32,340 bases of DNA. Source: Halococcus hamelinensis 100A6 (GTDB lineage: Archaea > Halobacteriota > Halobacteria > Halobacteriales > Halococcaceae). The stretch is taken from contig NZ_AOMB01000025.1 of assembly GCF_000336675.1 (NCBI RefSeq), forward strand, positions 27,971-60,310, given 5' to 3'. How positions within the stretch are numbered: position 1 is the stretch's first letter; every line of letters starts with the position of its first letter. The translations under genes were made by a program, and so were the position numbers. Positions 22,991-30,514 of this stretch are shown here, piece after piece. Below the pieces are notes generated by a model. That model saw nothing but the letters and a program-made list of their open reading frames with translations, did not search any database and had not been told where the DNA came from.

Positions 22991-23293
22991 TCAGGCGAAG
23001 AACTCGAACAGACCAGCCGCCAGTGTGAAAACCGCTACAACGAGCAGTATCCAGACGGCCCCGAGGTTCGGTTCATCTGTTCCACGGGAATCGTTCAAGC
23101 CGATATAAATGCCGGCGAGGGCGAGCAGACCGCCGCCGAGGGTTTCCGCCCAGAGCAAACCAGTAGCACCACCGGCCAGAATCGACGGCACACCGTTCAA
23201 GGATCGCGCTCCACCGATCACGACGACCGAGGCGGCGAAGACGTACTCTCGGGGGACCGGAAACGAGAGCGGCGCTGTGGCGTTCGGGGTCAC
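22991..23293 (-). CDS. Small three-helix membrane protein
   Basis: A 100-residue protein starting at a GTG (V-T-P-N-A-T-A-P-L) with three hydrophobic segments: EYVFAASVVVIGGARSL, the stretch ending WAETLGGGLLALAGIYIGL, and NLGAVWILLVVAVFTLAAGLFEFF. The GTG overlaps the TGA of an upstream remnant as GTGA, the usual form of coupled haloarchaeal genes, which decides the start. The frame is open further upstream but the extra residues are Arg/Pro-rich and not credible. The family is not recognised. It is probably the last gene of a former operon. Confidence 0.65.
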   Translation of the reverse strand: MTPNATAPLSFPVPREYVFAASVVVIGGARSLNGVPSILAGGATGLLWAETLGGGLLALAGIYIGLNDSRGTDEPNLGAVWILLVVAVFTLAAGLFEFFA

Positions 23294-23386
23294 GATGCTC
23301 GCCGCTCCCGGATGCGTCGACCGCACACGCCACCGAGCAGTTCGAGGACGAACAGCGCGTTGAACACACGGTCTCGGAGCGGGCGT
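23290..23386 (-). pseudogene. C-terminal remnant of a membrane protein
   Basis: This 97-base open stretch reads RPLRDRVFNALFVLELLGGV then a basic tail RRIRERRAS and TGA, overlapping the next start as GTGA. The sense frame has third positions rich in G/C. Upstream the frame meets a TGA at 23387-23389 and homology-like character is lost. A GTG at 23368 would give only 25 residues. It looks like the tail of a broken gene, or a very small one-helix protein. Confidence 0.4.
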
Positions 23387-23548
23387 CACCGGCTGTCCGT
23401 AGTCGTCAGTAGTGCGGGAGGGCTGAAATAATTCGGTCTGAGGGACGGTTCTGCACTGGTCCATGGGGTATCGGTGTGGAACGTCATCTTCTTCGAGCCA
23501 GTGAACGGCCGTAAGATTGGTACCGGGCAGCACCCTACGGGACTAGTT

Positions 23549-23800
23549 ATGACGGACGAGGATACCGACCAACCGGCGGACCGCCACGTTCCGCTCATCG
23601 ACACGGCGAACGTTACCCTGAGCGAGGAAGAGAGTGAGCTGGTGGATCGTCTAATCGACGGGACCGAACACGGAACCTCCATCTCTGCCGACGAGATGGA
23701 AGCGGCGCTCGTCGACGCCGACATCGACGATGAACACAGGGAGGCAACGACCGACGACCTGGTTCACGTCTACCGTCGTCGGATCGCCGACGCCGAGTGA
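23549..23800 (+). CDS. Small acidic hypothetical protein
   Basis: An 83-residue protein rich in Asp and Glu, typical of haloarchaeal cytosol. After MTDEDTDQPADRHVPLID come predicted helices SEEESELVDRLIDG and SADEMEAALVDAD, and a basic end DDLVHVYRRRIADAE. The ATG at 23549 is preferred; the upstream extension to 23474 has a different, non-acidic composition. No known domain is seen; the helical layout could form a small dimer or partner-binding protein. No clear box A is visible. Confidence 0.65.
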   Translation: MTDEDTDQPADRHVPLIDTANVTLSEEESELVDRLIDGTEHGTSISADEMEAALVDADIDDEHREATTDDLVHVYRRRIADAE

Positions 23801-24194
23801 TTCGACTCGCCGGTTGGGTAGATGGGAGGTCGATATGCCACTCGACCCCTCCCACCTGTATAAGCCGATAACCACAATATAACACTTTTGTATGTTACAA
23901 TCTATATGATTTTTGATGATAGAGGTCGCGGTCCTGCTTCTTCGCCCACTCCATTGGAACCCACACAAAACTTATTACGAAACGGCATGGAGATCGGTGT
24001 AGGATCGAAGGGGACTCCGTTGCCTGGCATCACCTGTAACACGTCCCGACGATCCTACCCTTCCTCCCCCTGTTTCAACGCACTGGAAAACCCCTGGGTC
24101 GAACTCGAAGCAACTTGCTCCAGCAGATGAGACGACAGGTGGTAGTGCGGGAGCGTCCATCGATGTCCGGATCGAGGATCGAAGGGCTCCACGG
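23801..24194. other. 394-base intergenic region with AT-rich core
   Basis: The stretch at about 23868-23930 is far richer in A/T than its surroundings and contains TTGTA-TGT-TACAA (an inverted repeat) and ATATGATTTTTGATGAT. Several TATA-like elements occur but none fits a downstream start. The rest is non-coding as far as I can see. Small reading frames here are Ser/Arg-rich and not credible. Confidence 0.45.
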
Positions 24195-25478
24195 TCACGG
24201 AGAATCGACGACCGTTCGTTCCGGGATCGATTCGTCCGGTAGAGGGTCACGCGTCAGAAGGGTTTCGAGTCTCGTCAAGTCCTTCGGGTTCTTCTTCTCG
24301 ATGACTCGATACTCGACGACTACGGCACCGTCCTCCTCTGAGATCCGAACGTAGTTCAGCCGGAACGAGGGGTAGAAGACCCACGGGAGCACGCCGAGTA
24401 CGACGGATCGGCGGTGGAGCCGTTTCAGCCACGTCCCCGTGTTCACGACGACGCGGTCGTCGACCTCGGTGACCGAGGCACGGTGGGTGTGGCCGTAGAC
24501 GAAAACGGCGACCTCCGGGTGGGTTTCGAATATCCCCCGTGCGCCTTCCATGTAGGCGTTTCCGGCCGTTCGCGGTTCGTCGAGCCGTATCAACCCGAAT
24601 CGATCGAGCGTCTTCCGAACGTCCCTCGCGAGGAAGAACAGCGGGATCGATACTAGGGCCGAGATCGCGATGACGACGAGGTTGACCACCAACACGACGT
24701 CGAGGAGTTCACCGACGACACCGAACCGGCGGAGCAGCGTGGTCACGACGTCCAGCGGTGCCGACCAGAGTCCCACCCCATCGAGGAAGACCAGGGCGGC
24801 ATAGAGGAGACTGAGGTTGAACAACAGGAGAAACGGGAGCACCGCGTATCGAAGGAACGGGCTCATCTCCCGATAGAAGTACTTGGAGACCATCCAGTTG
24901 GGGATCTCCTCCATCGGTGTCAGCGACTGAATGTCCTTCAGCCAGTTGAACCTGCCGCGGCCGGAGAGCTTCCCGGCCTTGCTCGTGATATGTCGGTTCA
25001 CGAAGTAGCCGGGCGGGTTGGCGTACGGGTTGCCGAAGTCGGGGCTTCGATTGTTCGGGTCGCGCTGTTGGCCGTGTTCGATCCAGACGACGCGGTCGCC
25101 GACGTCGCGCGTGATGGCGACTTCCTGTTCGAGGACGACGTTGTACTCGGCCAGCCGGTCGACGTACTCCGGGTAGCAGGCGAGTTCGTAGTCGTGGTTT
25201 CCGGGGATGAACGTTATCGGTATTCGCTCGCCGGTCGCCCGGAGCTGTTCGAAGAGCGCTGGATACCGGTCGAGAAGCGCGTCGAACTTCTCCATCCCGT
25301 CGAGTTCGGTGAACTCCCACAGCCCGAACGCGTCACCGTTGACGATGAGTTCCGCGTCCTCGTCGCCCGTTTCGAGTTCCCGGAGGAAGCCGAGGAGTTC
25401 GTCCTCGAACTCGACGTCCTGAAGCTGTTCGTCCCCACCGATGTGGAGGTCGCTGATGAAGTAGTAAGCAGTGGTCAT
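24195..25478 (-). CDS. Calcineurin-like metallophosphoesterase with membrane insertion
   Basis: A 427-residue phosphoesterase. Metal-site motifs are complete: D10-L-H12 (SDLHIG), G48-D49 (NGDAFGLWE), G93-N-H-D96 (PGNHD), H135 in IEHGQQ, and G329-H-T-H332 near the C-terminus. Between the last two lie about 170 residues holding two hydrophobic segments (about 211-233 and 259-283), so the enzyme is probably anchored to the membrane in mid-domain. This is longer than soluble relatives such as UDP-diacylglucosamine hydrolase (about 240). The substrate is unknown; a lipid or nucleotide-lipid phosphate would fit the anchor. The plus strand at 25511-25519 (GTAAAAGTC) read in reverse could be box A, about 37 bases from the start. 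Confidence 0.88.
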   Translation of the reverse strand: MTTAYYFISDLHIGGDEQLQDVEFEDELLGFLRELETGDEDAELIVNGDAFGLWEFTELDGMEKFDALLDRYPALFEQLRATGERIPITFIPGNHDYELACYPEYVDRLAEYNVVLEQEVAITRDVGDRVVWIEHGQQRDPNNRSPDFGNPYANPPGYFVNRHITSKAGKLSGRGRFNWLKDIQSLTPMEEIPNWMVSKYFYREMSPFLRYAVLPFLLLFNLSLLYAALVFLDGVGLWSAPLDVVTTLLRRFGVVGELLDVVLVVNLVVIAISALVSIPLFFLARDVRKTLDRFGLIRLDEPRTAGNAYMEGARGIFETHPEVAVFVYGHTHRASVTEVDDRVVVNTGTWLKRLHRRSVVLGVLPWVFYPSFRLNYVRISEEDGAVVVEYRVIEKKNPKDLTRLETLLTRDPLPDESIPERTVVDSP

Positions 25479-25693
25479 CCTCCCTGTTCACGTCGGAAGG
25501 AGGGGACAAGCAGTAAAAGTCGTTTCCTAAGGACGACTTCGCGTCGAGGAACGGACTACGTGTCCGTGAACCAAATTTCCTTCCCTCTGGGACCTTCGGC
25601 ATAGCGATGGGGCTTGCCGTTGGCGAAATTAGCGGGCGTAGTCGTCCGTGGGAGTTCGTCGTCCGAGACCATGACACGGTTCGGACTTGGACG
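25479..25693. other. Divergent intergenic region
   Basis: This 253-base divergent gap holds the promoters of the phosphoesterase (leftward) and of the DUF457-type gene (rightward, box A-like ACCTATGC at 25699-25706). No gene is seen in it. Confidence 0.4.
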
Positions 25694-25731
25694 AAAAGAC
25701 CTATGCGGAGTCTCGGTGTCGATCGATCCGT

Positions 25732-26283
25732 ATGTGGCCATGGGGACATCTCGCGTTCGGTTATGTTCTCTGTTCGATGTATTCCCGACTCGTCTATCGG
25801 AAACCTCCGGATGGGATCGCGGTTCTCGCCATCGTCCTCGGCACCCAGCTCCCCGACCTCGTCGACAAACCGCTCGCGTGGACCTTCCACGTGTTGCCGA
25901 GCGGTCGCTCGCTCGCACACTCGGTGTTCGCCGCCGTTCTCGCGAGTGTGGTCGTCTGGGCATACTGTCGAAGGCGAGGTCGCTCCGACCTCGGAGCGGC
26001 GTTCGCGATCGGCTACGTCTCCCACCTCGTCGCCGACGGCTACACCTACCTCTTCACGGGTGAGTACGTCTACCTCTCGTATCTCGGCTGGCCACTCCTG
26101 CCGCCGCCACCGTTCGGCGACGAGGGCACCTTCCTCACCCACTTACAGAACATCACCCTCTCGCCCGGATTCGCCCTCCAACTCGTCATGGCGGTGGTCG
26201 TGTACGTGGTCTGGATCGAGGACGGAGCTCCCGGACGGGCGGCTTTCGGCGCGGTTCTCGAACGGATCCGATCCTCGTCCTGA
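25732..26283 (+). CDS. Membrane-bound metal-dependent hydrolase, YdjM/DUF457-like
   Basis: A 183-residue membrane protein of the DUF457/YdjM family. Conserved polar residues sit at H6 (WGHLAFGY), D42 (QLPDLVDKP), H63 (RSLAHSVF) and H98/D102 (YVSHLVADGYT), the expected metal-binding set. Three to four membrane segments are likely. The ATG at 25732 is preferred because the family begins with a short stretch before G-H-x-x-x-G, and a box A is 25-30 bases upstream; the frame is open to 25687. The substrate is unknown. It is divergent from the metallophosphoesterase and heads a rightward run of membrane-protein genes. Confidence 0.85.
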   Translation: MWPWGHLAFGYVLCSMYSRLVYRKPPDGIAVLAIVLGTQLPDLVDKPLAWTFHVLPSGRSLAHSVFAAVLASVVVWAYCRRRGRSDLGAAFAIGYVSHLVADGYTYLFTGEYVYLSYLGWPLLPPPPFGDEGTFLTHLQNITLSPGFALQLVMAVVVYVVWIEDGAPGRAAFGAVLERIRSSS

Positions 26284-26391
26284 GACGGTATCCGAACGAC
26301 CCCTTTCCCCGCTCGATTCGCTTGCTGTCGACTCGTTTCGTAGAGGGGAGATGCCGCTTTCGACGGCAGTGGCGTTCTCGATTCGATAGTA

Positions 26392-26400
26392 GATTATTTA
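26392..26400 (+). promoter_or_regulatory. Box A for the 26426 gene
   Basis: GATTATTTA-type sequence lies 26-34 bases before the GTG at 26426. This favours that GTG over the one at 26411. Confidence 0.5.
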
Positions 26401-26425
26401 TCCCGGAAGGGTGCCAGTACGGACA

Positions 26426-27247
26426 GTGCCACTCGCTCTCTTCCAATCGAGCGGAGATATTCTTTCTACCTCGCTGCCGTCCCTCTCGTCCTTGCTCCAG
26501 ATATGTTTCGTCGCGTTCTTCGTCGGGACGGCGTTCGCACTCGCGTTTCACCGGCACCGATACGTCAAGCGGAGTTACATCGCGGGCTTTCTGGTCGTGT
26601 TTCTGGTCGTCAATCTCACGGGACTGGCCGTGCTCCCGATGATGCACTGGCACAAGTTCTCCGAGCCGCGCCCGGAATCACAGACACACCATTCGGTCCG
26701 TCTCGTCACCGCCGAGGGCGAGGAGCTGTCGTATCCGACCGAGGCGACGCTTTCGGCCGATTCCATCTCCTTCTCCGCGGTCACACGGAAGATGCGAACG
26801 GAGTACTCGCCGGCGCAGAACCGTCGCTTGACCCGATACCTCCTCGTTCGGGCGCGCGACCATCGCCAAGCGGCGCGCCATCGCTCGGCATTGCAGTACC
26901 TCCGCTTTCCCCCACACGGCTTTCTCGGCTCGTGGGACGAAGCGACGATCCGATCGGACGTCCCCCTCGTCGGGCTCCGATTGTATCGAACGAACCTGAC
27001 CACCTCTCCCGACGGGACCGAGGTCCGCTCGCGCTCCGAGACCCTCCTCAAGGGGTTCTATCCCGGCTGTGAGGGCACCCAGGCGGCCGCTCACTTCTCC
27101 ACCGCCCCGTGTGCGTTCGACGCTTCCACTCCTTCGACTTCTTCTACCACTTCGGCTTCTTTCGTTATCTCCACATCTTTCGCTCCCTCGACTCCTTCCG
27201 CCCCCACCTCGACACCGCCGCCGACGACCGACGGAGCGGGAGCCTGA
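26426..27247 (+). CDS. Membrane protein paired with HTTM gene (uncertain C-terminus)
   Basis: A 273-residue protein with two N-terminal membrane segments (about 23-42, LLQICFVAFFVGTAFALAF; and 53-71, AGFLVVFLVVNLTGLAVL) and a large soluble domain, probably outside. It ends nine bases before the HTTM gene, so they are co-transcribed and probably form one complex. The last 45 residues in this frame are a Ser/Thr/Pro-rich tail with only about half G/C at third positions, whereas an overlapping frame over 27112-27230 has about 88%. Either this is a low-complexity stalk or there are two compensating frameshifts. The family is not recognised with confidence. Confidence 0.7.
   Translation: MPLALFQSSGDILSTSLPSLSSLLQICFVAFFVGTAFALAFHRHRYVKRSYIAGFLVVFLVVNLTGLAVLPMMHWHKFSEPRPESQTHHSVRLVTAEGEELSYPTEATLSADSISFSAVTRKMRTEYSPAQNRRLTRYLLVRARDHRQAARHRSALQYLRFPPHGFLGSWDEATIRSDVPLVGLRLYRTNLTTSPDGTEVRSRSETLLKGFYPGCEGTQAAAHFSTAPCAFDASTPSTSSTTSASFVISTSFAPSTPSAPTSTPPPTTDGAGA
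27115..27230 (+). repeat. Pyrimidine-rich low-complexity tract
   Basis: The plus strand here is almost only C and T with scattered A/G (TTC, CTC and TCG steps in periods of three). It lies inside the end of the 26426 gene and makes frame assignment hard. Confidence 0.6.
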
Positions 27248-27256
27248 TCGCGGCCG

Positions 27257-28210
27257 ATGGCGCTCTTCATCAACTACGTCCGCGACGAGACCCGTTCGAC
27301 GCCGCTGAACCTCGCGGCGGCTCGGATGATCCTCGCCAGCTACCTGGTCTGGAAGACGGTCTGGTACGATTGGCCTCGGCTGCTCGCGACGCCCTTCACC
27401 GTCGCGGACACCTACACGTTTCTCGTTCCCGCCTCGCCGGCGGTCCTCGTCGTCGAAAAGTGGGTGCTGATCGGTCTCCTGGTCCTGGTCCTCGTCGGCT
27501 ATCGACTCGGCCTCACGACGTTTCTGAGCGCGTTGCTCGTCGGCCACCTCGGTGCGGTCCGCTATACGGTGAACACCTCGGGCGGGACGACGGCGCTGTT
27601 CTTCAGCGTCTACTTCCTGGTCCTCTTCGGACTGTATCGCGACCAGGACGTACTCACGGCGGACGTCCTCTGGCGAGCGCTCCGACGGCGGCTGACTCAC
27701 GACACCGCTGGCGAACGTCGTTCGTCACCTGAAACGGCCATCCCTCGGTCCCCCGCTTTCGAGGGCGCTTCCTACCCGATGACCGCACTGAAGTACGACC
27801 TCGTCGTCATCGCGATCGTCTACTTCGGTGGCGGCGTCGACAAACTCCTCAGCGGGGGACTCGCGTGGGCGGGTCCCGCGAACCTCAGTCGGATCATCCT
27901 CGTCCGTAACGCGCTCTACTCGCAGCCGGTGCCGATCGGACCGTCGTTGCTCCAGTATCCCGTCCTCGTTTCGGCGGCCGCGGTCGGGACGCTGGTTCTC
28001 GAACTCGGGCTGTTGGTGGCGGTGGTGGCGCGGCTTCCGATCGGTCCGTTCGTCGTCGGCGTGCTCGGAATGCAGACCGTGATCGCGGTCGCCATCGGGC
28101 CGTTCTTCTTCGACGTCTTCGTGTTCTTCGCGATGTTCCTCCCCTGGGACACCCTCTATTCCCGACTCGGAGGTCCCCCACCCTACCGAGGGTCGACCTC
28201 GGACGCGTGA
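27257..28210 (+). CDS. HTTM domain protein (vitamin-K-dependent carboxylase-like)
   Basis: A 317-residue integral membrane protein of the HTTM family, named for a horizontally transferred transmembrane domain related to gamma-glutamyl carboxylase. Family features: NLAAARMILASYLVWKTVWY at the start, VGYRLGLTTFLSALLVGHLG, and TALKYDLVVIAIVYFGGGVDKLL around residues 175-198, followed by NLSRIILV and a closing FLPWDTLYSRLG. At least seven hydrophobic segments are visible. It starts nine bases after the upstream membrane-protein gene. Archaeal HTTM proteins have no proven function; carboxylation is not implied. Confidence 0.88.
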   Translation: MALFINYVRDETRSTPLNLAAARMILASYLVWKTVWYDWPRLLATPFTVADTYTFLVPASPAVLVVEKWVLIGLLVLVLVGYRLGLTTFLSALLVGHLGAVRYTVNTSGGTTALFFSVYFLVLFGLYRDQDVLTADVLWRALRRRLTHDTAGERRSSPETAIPRSPAFEGASYPMTALKYDLVVIAIVYFGGGVDKLLSGGLAWAGPANLSRIILVRNALYSQPVPIGPSLLQYPVLVSAAAVGTLVLELGLLVAVVARLPIGPFVVGVLGMQTVIAVAIGPFFFDVFVFFAMFLPWDTLYSRLGGPPPYRGSTSDA

Positions 28211-28387
28211 ACCGTCGCCGAACGATACTCCCCTCTACAGATTCGACGGTTGACGTCTCCCACGCGGGCGAACGGTCGATGGGGTACGAGCGGATACCAG
28301 TGGAACCGTCATGCTAAGAGTCAAATATCTCGTTTTCGTACGTCGTGTCGATGGGAGTTGAGCTAACTCGAACGCGGGCGGCGATAA
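28211..28387. other. Intergenic region
   Basis: No gene is visible. TCAAATATCT at 28320-28329 could be a box A for the small gene at 28388, with a leader of about 30 bases. Confidence 0.35.
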
Positions 28388-28654
28388 ATGTCTGAGGAGA
28401 GCCAGCACCGATATGAGGACGGGTTTCGGGTACGACCAGCGACACCCGATTCGGCCCGGGACGGCATCTCCCGATATCACTTCGTCTCGTCCGCTCCCGA
28501 GGACTGCCGTGCCGTCTTGAGCGCACCCGGAGTCGACGCACAGCACGCGAAACGGACCGTCGCCGACTGTTGTCCGGACCTCTCGACGACCGACCTCCAC
28601 GAGGTCTCCCGGGCCGAAGAGCGCAAGGTCATCGACTGGGGCCGGCCCGTATAG
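28388..28654 (+). CDS. Small hypothetical protein
   Basis: An 88-residue reading frame starting MSEESQHRYEDGFRVRP, with acidic and basic patches and four cysteine-region residues (EDCRAVL, VADCCPDL). Codon use is acceptable for the genome. The AC-C spacing does not form a clear metal site. No known domain is recognised, and expression is uncertain because the best box A is about 60 bases away. Confidence 0.45.
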   Translation: MSEESQHRYEDGFRVRPATPDSARDGISRYHFVSSAPEDCRAVLSAPGVDAQHAKRTVADCCPDLSTTDLHEVSRAEERKVIDWGRPV

Positions 28655-28869
28655 CGACCCAGCGCCACCACGAGCCGAACCCTGTCGAGCCGCCGAACGG
28701 TCGTCGTCGTCGTCATCGTCGAGTCGACAGGTGAGACGTCGGCTCCAGTTCGCCGCGATACACTCGGAGACACGTTCACCACCGGCTTCGACCGGCGACG
28801 ATTCGGAGCCAGACCGCCCAGAAGACACAACCACGACCCGTCAGGCGAGCGGTAGGGCGGGTGAGGACG
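28655..28869. other. Intergenic region with GTC-repeat patch
   Basis: A short run of GTC/GTCATC triplets occurs near 28699-28722. No credible gene is seen on either strand; the gap is convergent. Confidence 0.35.
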
Positions 28870-29151
28870 CTACGTCTCCAACTGCTTGAGCGCGCGTTCG
28901 AGCAGGTCGCCCTCCGAGGCGTCGGTATCGAGCACCTCGCTGCGCCAGTCGCTCCCCCCGTACTCGAACTGCACGATGGCGTCCTCCGAGAGGACGACCA
29001 TGTTCTCGACCGGCGGTTGCTGGGTGTACGTACGGCGGTCGATCGTGTCCACCCCGAGTGCGATGAGCGATTGGACGTCGGGATGCGAGCGGATCCGTCG
29101 AGCGTCCTCGGTCGCGAGTGGGTGATTTGGGAGGGCAGTACAGTGGAGCAT
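28870..29151 (-). CDS. Small hypothetical protein
   Basis: A 93-residue soluble protein with good codon use: MLHCTALPNHPLATED..., then ARRIRSHPDVQSLIALGVDTID, ENMVVLSEDAIVQFEYGGSDW and an acidic end. The ATG at 29151 was chosen conservatively; an ATG at 29187 in the same frame is an alternative, but a TATA-like CATATG at about 29199-29204 would place the transcript start near 29175, after it. The frame stays open far upstream only as a shadow of the neighbouring SDR gene. The family is not recognised. Confidence 0.6.
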   Translation of the reverse strand: MLHCTALPNHPLATEDARRIRSHPDVQSLIALGVDTIDRRTYTQQPPVENMVVLSEDAIVQFEYGGSDWRSEVLDTDASEGDLLERALKQLET

Positions 29152-29240
29152 ACGGTCCTCTCGGGGTCGGTTCCGTACGGGGCTCATCGTTGTGGTTGCA
29201 TATGCCGTTCCGCGCTGCGACCGGCGACGGCGTTCCGGGC

Positions 29241-30206
29241 TCAGGATAGCGGGTCGGTCTCGACCGTTCCGTTCTCGACGAGCCGCGCGACGGACTCCCG
29301 AACGGCCTGAAGCGACGTATAGCGGGGCTGGTATCCCAACGCGTGTCGTGCCTTCTCGATGCTGCAGTTCGGGCTGTGCGCGATGTGGTCCCACGTCGCC
29401 TCCGCCTCCTCGTCCGAGACCCGTTCGCGCCACTCCTCCCACGGGAGATACGAGAGGTCCGCCGACTGGCCGAACCATCCGGCGACCGCCTCGGCATACC
29501 CTCTGAGCGTCAGTGCTGCTGGTGAAACCACGTGGAAGCTCTCCCCGACGGCCCGGCTCCAGTTGTTCAGCGCCGCCTCGAAGGCCTGTGCGACGTCGTC
29601 GGCGTGGACGTGGTGGACGGTTTCCAAACCCAGGTTCGGCAACGCGAGTTCTTCGCCGTTCGCCAGCCGCTCGAACACCTCCGGGGAGAAGTGACCCGCC
29701 GGATTGAGGGGGTCCCACCCCGGACCAACGATGTGGCCCGGGTGGAGAATCGTCACTGGGAAGCCATCACGTCGGGCGACGTCCAGCAGGTAGGATTCGA
29801 TCTCGGCCTTCTTGCGCCCGTACTCGCCGAAGGGCTCCCTGGGCTGGTCCTCGGTCGTGGGGACCTCCGTGCTCGGGCCGTGAACCCAGATCGTTCCACA
29901 GTGGAGCAGGTGCTGGACTTCCCCATCGAGCGCCCGAACCAACTGCTCCGCGCTCTCGGGTTCGAAGCAGATGAGGTCGATGACGACGTCGGGCCGGAGG
30001 TCGCGAATCCGCTCGCCGAACGTCCCCTCCGCCTCGGCGGCCTCGCGGTCGATCGAGACGCGCTCGACTTGCGCCCACGAGCCGGGCGACCGGTAGGGTT
30101 CGCTCTCGCCCCGGGTCACGGACACGACCTCGTGACCCGCAGCAAGCAATCGTGGCACGAGATATGACCCGATGTGGCCGGTGGCCCCGATGACGACGGT
30201 ACGCAT
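29241..30206 (-). CDS. NAD-dependent epimerase/dehydratase (extended SDR)
   Basis: A 321-residue extended short-chain dehydrogenase. The nucleotide motif is G7-A-T-G-H-I-G13, and the active site is Y129-G-R-K-K133 in GEYGRKKAEIE with an upstream T105 in CGTIWVHG standing in for the usual serine. Later blocks VTILHPGHIVGPGWDPLNPAG and VHHVHADDVAQAF are typical of sugar-nucleotide or isoflavone-like members. Box A (TATCATACGC, 30229-30238) lies about 27 bases before the start. The substrate is unknown. It is distinct from the Azf-like SDR at 18643. Confidence 0.9.
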   Translation of the reverse strand: MRTVVIGATGHIGSYLVPRLLAAGHEVVSVTRGESEPYRSPGSWAQVERVSIDREAAEAEGTFGERIRDLRPDVVIDLICFEPESAEQLVRALDGEVQHLLHCGTIWVHGPSTEVPTTEDQPREPFGEYGRKKAEIESYLLDVARRDGFPVTILHPGHIVGPGWDPLNPAGHFSPEVFERLANGEELALPNLGLETVHHVHADDVAQAFEAALNNWSRAVGESFHVVSPAALTLRGYAEAVAGWFGQSADLSYLPWEEWRERVSDEEAEATWDHIAHSPNCSIEKARHALGYQPRYTSLQAVRESVARLVENGTVETDPLS

Positions 30207-30228
30207 GCCGTAGACGTTCGGTGGCGAC

Positions 30229-30238
30229 TATCATACGC
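30229..30238 (-). promoter_or_regulatory. Box A for the SDR gene
   Basis: On the minus strand GCGTATGATA is centred about 27 bases before the ATG at 30206. Confidence 0.5.
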
Positions 30239-30251
30239 TTTCGCATACTGA

Positions 30252-30500
30252 CAATTCGGTTGGCCGGGTCCCGATCGGAAGGTAGGAGGTCACTACTCCA
30301 CCGTTCGATACGACCGATTCGGCGTCGACGTGGTCGATACGGGAAACGAGGTCGAGATCCAGTTCCGAACGGGGATGCCGATGGGACGAACGACCTGCGA
30401 TCTCTGTTCTCAGCGAGATCTCGGATGTGGTTCGCTTCCGACCCCGATCGGACCGCTCCCCTGGTCGTCCATGGGACCCGTATTTGCCGGCTCCACGTGA
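30252..30500 (+). pseudogene. Possible coding remnant
   Basis: An open stretch without ATG, GTG or TTG at its head, reading VGGHYSTVRYDRFGVDVVD and EVEIQFRTGMPMGRTTC in its first half. It has acceptable codon use there and then loses it. It ends at a TGA near 30499, before the zinc-ribbon start. It could be a decayed gene; the opposite strand is also open here, so confidence is low. Confidence 0.25.
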
Positions 30501-30514
30501 CGTCGTCGTCACGT
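30495..30514. promoter_or_regulatory. 8-bp inverted repeat touching a start codon
   Basis: ACGTGACG-TCGT-CGTCACGT ends at the base before the ATG at 30515. With a box A-like GTATTTGC at about 30479-30486, the repeat would lie over the transcription start. It may be an operator or, if transcribed, a hairpin hiding the start. Confidence 0.5.

Noticed and set aside
22496-23431. 311-residue plus-strand frame
   Set aside because: It is Arg/Ser-rich, crosses remnants coding in other frames on both strands, and has no promoter.
23888-24130. 80-residue frame starting in the AT-rich island
   Set aside because: The composition (Ser, Pro, Cys) and mixed codon use do not resemble a haloarchaeal protein.
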